NCBI GenBank assembly: GCA_030595525.1
Contig: JAUVDD010000097.1
Span: forward strand, 1 to 6,533
Reading direction: 5' to 3'
Source of the DNA: Puniceicoccales bacterium
GTDB taxonomy: Bacteria; Verrucomicrobiota; Verrucomicrobiia; Opitutales; Oceanipulchritudinaceae
Length of the DNA: 6,533 nucleotides
Below are positions 1-5,393 of the stretch, one piece after another. The notes beneath the pieces are model-generated. The model saw nothing but the letters and a program-made list of their open reading frames with translations. It was not told the DNA's origin and did no database searches. Made by a program: the position numbers and the translations under genes. Position 1 is the stretch's first letter. Every line of letters begins with the position of its first letter.

Positions 1-27
1 CGGCGCGCTCGGCGAGCACGCCCTACC
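1..27 (-). repeat. REP-like GC-rich palindrome with GTAG head
   Basis: Positions 2-10 and 14-22 form a 9-bp inverted repeat around a 3-nt loop. The only imperfect pair (6/18) is C-A on the plus strand but becomes a G-U wobble in minus-strand RNA. Read on the minus strand, the tetranucleotide GTAG (26-23) directly abuts the stem, the arrangement known for REP elements mobilised by RAYT (TnpA-REP) transposases. The stretch has 22 G/C of 27, far richer than the neighbouring genes. It lies 11 nt after the isomerase stop codon, so it could also act as a 3'-end hairpin; whether a T-tract follows cannot be seen because the window ends here. The REP assignment is inference from shape only, as no RAYT gene is in the window. 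Confidence 0.5.
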
Positions 28-38
28 GATTATTGACC

Positions 39-974
39 TCAACTGATCAATCTACGCAGCTCTGCCAAATACTTTGGGATATCCATGTATGGATCTTTCT
101 TCCCTTCATATTCCAGAACAATGTAGCCACTGTACTTGGCCTGTTTTAATATCCCGATAATACGTCCGAGGTCAGCAGGTTGCTTTTCCCCATTCACGGG
201 AATATCGACCTTGATTTGAGCATTCACCGTATAGGGAGCGATTTGTACGAGCTTCCCATATGGATCATCCGTGGGAGCAATGTTTCCTGAATCGAAATTA
301 ACCCCGAACCAGGGAGAATCAATCGCCTGAACAATGGGGAGTAAACGATCCATATCGGTGAGGAAATCATGATTCTCAATTCCCAGAATTACGCCCTTCT
401 CACCCGCGTAATCACAAGCCAGTGACATGTTCGCAATAATGTTCTCAACAGCTTGTTTCTCACTGACACCCGCAACCGGTTTCCCTCCAAATACCCGAAT
501 GACAGGAGCTCCAAGCGTCGAATAGCAATCGATCCACTTTCGTGTATCTTGCATCTGCTTGCGACCTTCAACACTACCTGGAGAATGCGTGAAGTTGTTG
601 CCAATTGCTCCGCCACTAATATCCAGCCCATGCATATGGGCACGGTGCTTCAGCTTGTTAAGTGCATCATCCGTCAACGGGTACGGCATGAAGTATCCGG
701 TCAATTCAACCGCTTCAATTCCCAGAGTGGATGCATAATCAATGAATCCATATAGATCCATTTTGCCGACGGCCTTGGGATCCTTGCGCGTATCTGGCAG
801 GAACTGACGCATGGAATAAGCGGCGAGGCTGAGTTTCAAGGGTGCCTTGCTCGTCCGAATCAGCGGCTTCATTGCATGGGCAGGAGCCACCCATAGGCCC
901 GCCAGCAGAGTGCTGGTTGTGGCGATTGCTTCACGACGACTGATCTTTGAACTGGAATTGATTATAGATTTCAT
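39..974 (-). CDS. Tat-exported sugar phosphate isomerase/epimerase-like TIM-barrel protein
   Basis: Complete 311-aa protein of the xylose isomerase-like/AP endonuclease 2 TIM-barrel superfamily, which isomerises, epimerises or cleaves sugars and cyclitols using a divalent metal. Residues 12-17 hold a twin-arginine motif (SRREAI, R13-R14), followed by a hydrophobic stretch and an A-H-A site ending at residue 34, so Tat export to the periplasm is likely. The barrel starts near residue 46 (LKLSLAAYS). Probable metal ligands are E200 (GIENH), D228 (NFDSGN) and E288 (VLEYEG). The usual histidine of the third position (HVKD-type motif) is Q253 in NAQIKVD. The start lies 1 nt after the dctM stop codon, and an AGGG ribosome site (982-985, inside the end of dctM) sits 7 nt upstream, supporting this start and translational coupling. 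It is the last gene of the TRAP operon, so it probably acts on the same solute. The exact reaction is unknown; a 3-keto-glycoside-processing role is another possibility. Confidence 0.85.
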   Translation of the reverse strand: MKSIINSSSKISRREAIATTSTLLAGLWVAPAHAMKPLIRTSKAPLKLSLAAYSMRQFLPDTRKDPKAVGKMDLYGFIDYASTLGIEAVELTGYFMPYPLTDDALNKLKHRAHMHGLDISGGAIGNNFTHSPGSVEGRKQMQDTRKWIDCYSTLGAPVIRVFGGKPVAGVSEKQAVENIIANMSLACDYAGEKGVILGIENHDFLTDMDRLLPIVQAIDSPWFGVNFDSGNIAPTDDPYGKLVQIAPYTVNAQIKVDIPVNGEKQPADLGRIIGILKQAKYSGYIVLEYEGKKDPYMDIPKYLAELRRLIS

Positions 975-975
975 C

Positions 976-2268
976 CTAAAGCCCTAACAAATTGGGCAAC
1001 CAGAGAGAAACGGCAGGAATATAGGTAATCGCCAGGAGACCAATGACCATCGCGATGAAAATGGGAAGTAGCGGAGGGATCACTTTTCCAATGGAGGTAC
1101 CACCCACACTGCATCCAACAAAGAGACATGTCCCAACCGGAGGTGTACAAAGACCGATACACAAGTTGGCGATCATCAGGATCCCGAAATGGGTAGGATC
1201 CATTCCCATGGATATTACCACTGGAAGAAAGATTGGTGTAAAAATCAGGACAGCGGGAGTCATATCCATGAAAGTTCCCACGACCAACAAAAGGATGTTG
1301 ATGATTATCAGAATCATTAGCGGATTCTCGGAAATAGTCAGCAAGGCATCACTGACCGTCTGAGGTACACTCTCGTAAGCCAGAACCCAGCTCATAGCCT
1401 GACTGGCGCCGACAAGAATCATAACAATCGAAGTAGTTTTAACGCTCTTCAGAAGGATTCGTGACAAGTCGGAGATTTTTATTTCCCGGTAGACAACAAC
1501 ACCGAGAAGAAGGGCGTAGGCAACTGCCACAGAAGAAGCTTCAGTCGCAGAAAATACACCTCCAAGAATACCACCGAGGACAATTACAATGAGAAACAGG
1601 CTCGGAATCGCCCCGAGAAATGTGCGACCGATCTCCGCCCCAGAAGCTGGTTTTTCAATAGCCTGGACATCCTTTGGATTAAGGAACCATGCTGCCGCCA
1701 TAATCAGGAGCCCGATCAGGATTCCTGGAACAACACCTGCCATGAACAATGACGCAACCGACACGTTTCCAGCAACAACTGCATAAACAATCATGATGTT
1801 GCTTGGCGGGATCAGAAGTCCGGTCGTTGCAGAAGTTGTGGTCAGGGCAACGCTGAATTCCCTCCCATATCCCTTTCGGGTCATCTCGGGAATCATGAAT
1901 CCACCAATCGATGAAACGGCAGCGGCTGCAGATCCGGATACCGAACCAAACATCATGCAGGTCATAGTATTTACGTAGCTGAGGCCACCCCGGTAACGCC
2001 CCACCGCCGCACTCGCAAAATCGATCATCCGGCGGGCCATTCCTCCCTCACCCATCAATATGCCCGACAGGACAAAAAATGGAATGGCCAGAAGAGGAAA
2101 ACTGGCAATACCCGTGGATATTCTTTGAGCAACGATATATCCAGTGGGCACATCACCCAGAGAGAAAATCGTCAGTACCGTCGCCAATCCAATGCAAATG
2201 GCAATCGGCACATTCAACAGAAGGAGAAAGAAGAAACTTAAAACTAGAATGAGAATTTCCGTATCCAT
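976..2268 (-). CDS. dctM: TRAP transporter large permease subunit DctM
   Basis: Complete 430-aa, very hydrophobic inner-membrane protein of the TRAP-T large permease family. It forms the solute translocation channel and is driven by a sodium or proton gradient, not ATP. The length is typical of stand-alone DctM, and about 12 hydrophobic segments span the protein. Family hallmarks are visible: an N-terminal membrane segment containing LNVPIAI, the FPLLAIPFFVLSG segment near residues 55-67, the small-residue SVSGSAAAAVSSIGG region, and TGLLIPPSN. The start is 5 nt past the dctQ stop codon (TAG). No good Shine-Dalgarno sequence precedes it, so translation probably depends on coupling to dctQ. 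The isomerase-like gene follows after a single nucleotide. The substrate cannot be read from this subunit. Confidence 0.95.
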   Translation of the reverse strand: MDTEILILVLSFFFLLLLNVPIAICIGLATVLTIFSLGDVPTGYIVAQRISTGIASFPLLAIPFFVLSGILMGEGGMARRMIDFASAAVGRYRGGLSYVNTMTCMMFGSVSGSAAAAVSSIGGFMIPEMTRKGYGREFSVALTTTSATTGLLIPPSNIMIVYAVVAGNVSVASLFMAGVVPGILIGLLIMAAAWFLNPKDVQAIEKPASGAEIGRTFLGAIPSLFLIVIVLGGILGGVFSATEASSVAVAYALLLGVVVYREIKISDLSRILLKSVKTTSIVMILVGASQAMSWVLAYESVPQTVSDALLTISENPLMILIIINILLLVVGTFMDMTPAVLIFTPIFLPVVISMGMDPTHFGILMIANLCIGLCTPPVGTCLFVGCSVGGTSIGKVIPPLLPIFIAMVIGLLAITYIPAVSLWLPNLLGL

Positions 2269-2273
2269 GGCAT

Positions 2274-2804
2274 CTATACGTCTGTAATTGTTTCTTCCGA
2301 CTTCATGATAACCTTCCCTGTCGCCAACCGGATCAAATGCTCAATAGAGAAGAGAGTGAAGAATACACCACTCACGGGTGCGGCGAGATAGACATACCCC
2401 ATTTGCCAGCCCAGGGTTGGCGCAACCTGTCCAGCAGCCAGGGTCTTCGATACGAGGACCCAACCTCCGAAAACCAAGGCAAATACGGCGAACAAGAGGA
2501 CACATAATTCAACCAGTACTGCCGCCAGCATCTGTGCTTTTAAATCCAACTTTCCGACAAAATAATCTACTCCCAGATGCCCACGCTCACCATAAGTCAA
2601 ACTGGCTCCAAGCAATGAGATCCAGATGAGCAGATAAATCGCCAGTTCTTCAGTCCATCGCGTTTGGGCGCCCATGACATATCGGGAAAATACGCCCCAC
2701 AAGACATCGATGGTCATCACAGCCATACCCGCGATAAGGATTATCTCAAGGGGCTTCACAAGAAACCGCCTAAAGCCTGGAATTGCTGATTTTTCGGACT
2801 TCAT
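2274..2804 (-). CDS. dctQ: TRAP transporter small permease subunit DctQ
   Basis: Complete 176-aa protein of the TRAP small permease (DctQ) family, which binds DctM in the inner membrane and is needed for transport. Four membrane segments can be seen at about residues 18-36, 53-71, 93-115 and 132-153. The conserved TRWTEE element (48-53) at the start of the second helix and the GERGHLGVDYF loop (72-82) are characteristic. Its ATG overlaps the dctP stop codon in an ATGA arrangement (2801-2804), giving translational coupling, and only a weak purine-rich site precedes it. DctQ and DctM are separate genes here, not the fused form found in some TRAP systems. Confidence 0.93.
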   Translation of the reverse strand: MKSEKSAIPGFRRFLVKPLEIILIAGMAVMTIDVLWGVFSRYVMGAQTRWTEELAIYLLIWISLLGASLTYGERGHLGVDYFVGKLDLKAQMLAAVLVELCVLLFAVFALVFGGWVLVSKTLAAGQVAPTLGWQMGYVYLAAPVSGVFFTLFSIEHLIRLATGKVIMKSEETITDV

Positions 2805-3820
2805 TTTACGGCATCCACGCGTTGAACATAATCATAAATCGCCGTGCCTTTGAGCGCTTCGTACATGGGTTTGACCTTCTCCCGGAAAGGACCTTTCTCA
2901 GGATAGTAAACCTTGACGCCCTCGGATTTTAGCAAATCCAGCGATTCCTGGGTTTTTTCATTCCACAATTTACGTTGAAAAACGACAGACCGGTCAGCGG
3001 CTTCCTGTACCCAGGCTTGTTGCTGCGGAGTGAGGCTATCCCATATTTTCTGACTAAATAAAATTATGTCCGGAATGCGGGTGTGCTCATCAAGAGAATA
3101 GTGCTTAGCCACTTCGTAATGGCGGCTTGTATCGATACTGGGTGGATTGTTTTCAGCACCATCGACCATACCCTGCTGCAGGGCCGTATACAATTCACCA
3201 AACGGAATGGGCGTGGGCGATCCACCCATCTGGGAAATCATCTCAATTGAGGTTTTGCTCCGCATAACTCGGATTTTCTTATTCTTCAAGTCATCCGGAT
3301 GGAGAACAGGAGAGTTGATCGTATAAAAACTGCGACTTCCGCTGTCATAATAAACCAGCCCTTTCAATCCAACAGCTTCACCTTTATCCAACAATTCCTT
3401 CCCTACATCACCCAATAGCACATTCCAATAGTGCTCCGAGTCACGGAACACGTAAGGCAGTCCAAAGAGCGACATTTCCGGAATGAAACCTTCCAGCGGA
3501 GCGGTCGAGGTCTTCACCATGGCCAGAACTCCCCGTTGCACCTGCTCAATGCTGTCTGTCTCGGAGCCAAGTTGGCCGTTCGGGAAAATCTCCAGATTCA
3601 TCAGCCCGCCAGAAATATCATCCAGCTGCTCAGCCATGTTTTCCATGGCAACATGTACCGGGTGGGATTGGTCTAAAACGTGCGCCAGCTTCAAAACCTT
3701 CTGGCCACTGGGAGCATCCGTTTTTCCGCTGGAATTACCCAGCCAGGAAAAAAACATTACTGTGGCCAGGACGCCAACTGCTAGTCCTACACTAAAAAAT
3801 GATACTGCTTTGCGATCCAT
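2801..3820 (-). CDS. dctP: TRAP transporter substrate-binding protein DctP
   Basis: Complete 339-aa periplasmic solute receptor of the DctP family, which captures the ligand and delivers it to DctQM. Residues 7-27 are a hydrophobic signal or anchor segment. There is no lipobox cysteine and no clear signal peptidase site, so it may stay tethered to the inner membrane. The mature domain starts near residue 41 (KVLKLAHVLD). Family landmarks follow: NGQLGSETD (81-89), GSRSFY with R163, KKIRVMR with R184 (the position of the arginine that pairs with the ligand carboxylate in characterised DctP/SiaP proteins), PFGELYTALQQGMVDGAENNP and HYSLDEHTRIPD. The DGAENNPPS and YSLDEHT motifs remind me of sugar-acid-binding TRAP receptors, but that is recollection and not proof. 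A GAGGA ribosome site (3830-3834) lies 9 nt before the ATG. It is first in the dctPQM-isomerase operon. Confidence 0.94.
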   Translation of the reverse strand: MDRKAVSFFSVGLAVGVLATVMFFSWLGNSSGKTDAPSGQKVLKLAHVLDQSHPVHVAMENMAEQLDDISGGLMNLEIFPNGQLGSETDSIEQVQRGVLAMVKTSTAPLEGFIPEMSLFGLPYVFRDSEHYWNVLLGDVGKELLDKGEAVGLKGLVYYDSGSRSFYTINSPVLHPDDLKNKKIRVMRSKTSIEMISQMGGSPTPIPFGELYTALQQGMVDGAENNPPSIDTSRHYEVAKHYSLDEHTRIPDIILFSQKIWDSLTPQQQAWVQEAADRSVVFQRKLWNEKTQESLDLLKSEGVKVYYPEKGPFREKVKPMYEALKGTAIYDYVQRVDAVK

Positions 3821-3844
3821 ATGGAGCTATCCTCAAATCTAGAC

Positions 3845-3873
3845 ATTAAAATACAGGGGTGGTTCCCAGCCAA
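3845..3873 (-). promoter_or_regulatory. Candidate sigma70-type promoter for the dctPQM operon
   Basis: On the minus strand TTGGCT (3873-3868, four of six matches to the -35 consensus) is separated by exactly 17 nt from TTTAAT (3850-3845, five of six to the -10 consensus). A start about 7 nt further on would leave a leader of roughly 20 nt carrying the GAGGA ribosome site of dctP. The element lies inside the terminator hairpin: the -35 is in the loop and the spacer is the 3' arm. It was found by eye in a short region and chance matches are common, so it is only a candidate. Confidence 0.35.
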
Positions 3874-3892
3874 AGGTGGGAACCATCCCTGT
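3845..3892 (-). terminator. Strong hairpin, probable terminator after the MocA gene
   Basis: Arms 3853-3868 and 3877-3892 pair over 16 positions with one imperfect pair (3859/3886: A-C in minus-strand RNA, G-U in plus-strand RNA), around an 8-nt loop that can itself form two further G-C pairs. On the minus strand the stem is followed by ATTTTAAT, a short and interrupted U-tract. It begins 17 nt after the oxidoreductase stop codon, a normal place for an intrinsic terminator. The imperfect U-tract suggests partial termination. Its inner arms, TGGTTCCCA and TGGGAACCA, would equally suit a dimeric repressor. Confidence 0.65.
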
Positions 3893-3909
3893 CAAACAAT
3901 CAATATGAA

Positions 3910-5262
3910 CTAGAGGGTTAATTCCCAACCCGGCTCATAAGTTCTTCCCCAGAACATCTTCATGGCCTCTTTATCTTTTAATTGGCCTGTCTTGGGATCG
4001 ACCATCAATCGCTGCCTCTTGGATTTCGCAGCAGCGTTGATATAGTTGGCTAAATGTGTGCTGACTGCACCGACAGAAATCGGGGCTTTGGGCGACTCAT
4101 TTCCACGAATGGACTCGATGAAGTTCCGGATATGACGAGTTGTCATACCGCCTCCACCACCAAGAGCGGTTCCTGCTTCAGCATCACCTGTTCTCTCACT
4201 GGTCATTTTGCCACCACGGTCATACATCTTGTAACCATCACGGTTCACGAAGACTGTACCATCTGTTCCATAAATGATGGATCCTCGGCCGGCGCCATAG
4301 GTTTCATACTTATTACGGCTTTTTCCGTCCCATTGGAGGAGCTTGCCACCAGGGAATTTAAATGAAGCCATCATGGTGTCATACATTTCCCATCCGTCAT
4401 CCTTGAAGTGTTCTTTTCCACCCTGGGTTTGGACAGAAGTTGGATATTCCACTCCCAGAGCCCAACGGGCCACATCCAGCTCGTGAGTTCCATTATTTGC
4501 AGCCTCAGCTGTTCCCCAATGCCAATTCCAATGCCACATGTAATCCTCCATAATATCGAGGAATTCACGACGCGGTGCCGGTCCCTGCCATAGTTCCCAA
4601 TCGAAATAGGAGGGAGGAGTGACAACCTTAGGCACAGGAACCCGATCACGGCCATTGTTGTAGAAAGTCGTCGCCTTATAAACATCACCGATCGCTCCGC
4701 CATGGATCGCCTTAATGACTTCAATAGTCTCGGGACTGGAGCGCTGTTGAACGCCCACCTGGAAGGTTAGCTTCTTGTACTTTTTCTCGAGATCCATGAG
4801 GAAATCGTCTTCAGCCAGATTGTGACTACACGGTTTTTCCACATAAACATGTTTTCCGTTCTGGGCGCCAATCATCGTACCATAAGCATGCCAATGATCA
4901 GGTATGGCCAACATGACTGCATCCACATCCTTTTTCTCAACGATTTCCCGCATGTCAGTCACGGCTTTAGGCGTGTAACCCAAAGCTTTTTTGGCTGTGG
5001 CCAATCCCTTTTTCATCTGCTTACCATCGACCTCACAGACATAGGTGACTTCAACATTCTTAACTGCAGCCAACGATTCCAGATGAGGAATTCCCCGACG
5101 TTTTAGTCCAATAACAGCAACCCTTACTTTGCTATTCGCACCGATGACTGCCCCATAGCTTTTTGCACTGGAAAGTGTAGCCACGCCTGCTGCCCCGATT
5201 GCGGTCTTTTTTAGAAATGATCGGCGACTTGCGCCGGTGAGGTAATTTGATTCTTCGTTCAT
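3910..5262 (-). CDS. Tat-exported Gfo/Idh/MocA-family oxidoreductase
   Basis: Complete 450-aa protein. Residues 12-17 (SRRSFL, R13-R14) and the following Ala/Gly-rich stretch ending near SYGA (38) form a twin-arginine signal, so a folded, cofactor-loaded enzyme is probably exported. A Rossmann nucleotide-binding domain starts at residue 46 (VRVAVIG). IPDHWH (120-125) and the family signature EKP (142-144, with the usually catalytic K143) follow. The C-terminal dehydrogenase/isomerase domain contains an aromatic HWNWHWG cluster (234-240) and NNGTHELDVARW, with H260 and D263 where the family places active-site residues. Relatives oxidise or reduce sugars and cyclitols with NAD(P), and the exported model is Zymomonas glucose-fructose oxidoreductase, which keeps its cofactor tightly bound. 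The glycine motif is unusual (GLKRRG, 52-57). No clear Shine-Dalgarno precedes the ATG, only AAGAA in an AT-rich leader; the start is chosen because it puts the arginine pair near the N-terminus. Substrate unknown, probably a glycoside or sugar. Confidence 0.9.
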   Translation of the reverse strand: MNEESNYLTGASRRSFLKKTAIGAAGVATLSSAKSYGAVIGANSKVRVAVIGLKRRGIPHLESLAAVKNVEVTYVCEVDGKQMKKGLATAKKALGYTPKAVTDMREIVEKKDVDAVMLAIPDHWHAYGTMIGAQNGKHVYVEKPCSHNLAEDDFLMDLEKKYKKLTFQVGVQQRSSPETIEVIKAIHGGAIGDVYKATTFYNNGRDRVPVPKVVTPPSYFDWELWQGPAPRREFLDIMEDYMWHWNWHWGTAEAANNGTHELDVARWALGVEYPTSVQTQGGKEHFKDDGWEMYDTMMASFKFPGGKLLQWDGKSRNKYETYGAGRGSIIYGTDGTVFVNRDGYKMYDRGGKMTSERTGDAEAGTALGGGGGMTTRHIRNFIESIRGNESPKAPISVGAVSTHLANYINAAAKSKRQRLMVDPKTGQLKDKEAMKMFWGRTYEPGWELTL

Positions 5263-5393
5263 AATATATTCTTGTTAAAATTCCCTGACTTTAATACTCC
5301 GGAATGAGACTTCATTTAATTTAGTTACTATACATATTATTCCTGACAAATCCATATGAAACTTAATAGTGAGTGCGCCTACCCCGATATTGA
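5263..5393 (-). promoter_or_regulatory. AT-rich leader of the oxidoreductase gene, promoter likely
   Basis: This 131-bp non-coding stretch separates the SUMF1-domain gene from the oxidoreductase gene, long enough for an independent promoter. The best -10-like hexamer on the minus strand is TATAGT (5332-5327), but no good -35 sits 16-18 nt before it: TTGTCA (5349-5344) is only 11 nt away. No hairpin with a T-tract was found after the upstream gene, so readthrough into the oxidoreductase is possible. The end next to the upstream gene carries a GTAG-containing sequence, listed separately. Confidence 0.3.
5371..5393 (-). repeat. Possible degenerate relative of the REP-like element
   Basis: Directly after the stop codon of the SUMF1-domain gene, the minus strand reads TCAATA, then TCGGGGTAGG, then CGCACTC. 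The region after the isomerase stop (36-14) reads TCAATA, ATCGGTAGGG, CGTGCTC. Both stretches are 23 nt, share their first six bases and the GTAG core, and end in CG, two variable bases and CTC. The second half of the hairpin is missing here, with AT-rich sequence instead. It may be a decayed or half copy of the same repeat, or partly chance. Confidence 0.35.

Noticed and set aside
1043..1363. 106-codon plus-strand frame opposite dctM
   Set aside because: It is antisense to a continuous and well-conserved permease, and its composition reflects the complement of membrane-helix codons.
3483..3842. 119-codon open frame on the plus strand opposite the start of dctP
   Set aside because: It is antisense to a clear DctP coding region, its product resembles no family I know, and it runs into the intergenic hairpin region; a shadow frame.
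3886..3896. TTGACA-like -35 (minus strand) upstream of the hairpin
   Set aside because: The hexamer is good, but the sequence 17 nt downstream is TGGCTG, not a -10 box; the TTGGCT/TTTAAT pair fits better.
4371..4724. 117-codon minus-strand frame inside the oxidoreductase gene
   Set aside because: It is a shifted frame within a well-conserved Gfo/Idh/MocA gene, with no recognisable motif and no sign that the main frame is broken.
5303..5316. Small inverted repeat (AATGA, 4-nt loop, TCATT) in the oxidoreductase leader
   Set aside because: Five mostly A-T pairs in AT-rich DNA are expected by chance, and there is no supporting T-tract or promoter overlap.
5344..5349. TTGTCA (minus strand) as a -35 box for the oxidoreductase promoter
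   Set aside because: It is only 11 nt from the TATAGT hexamer, and no reasonable -10 occurs at 16-18 nt.
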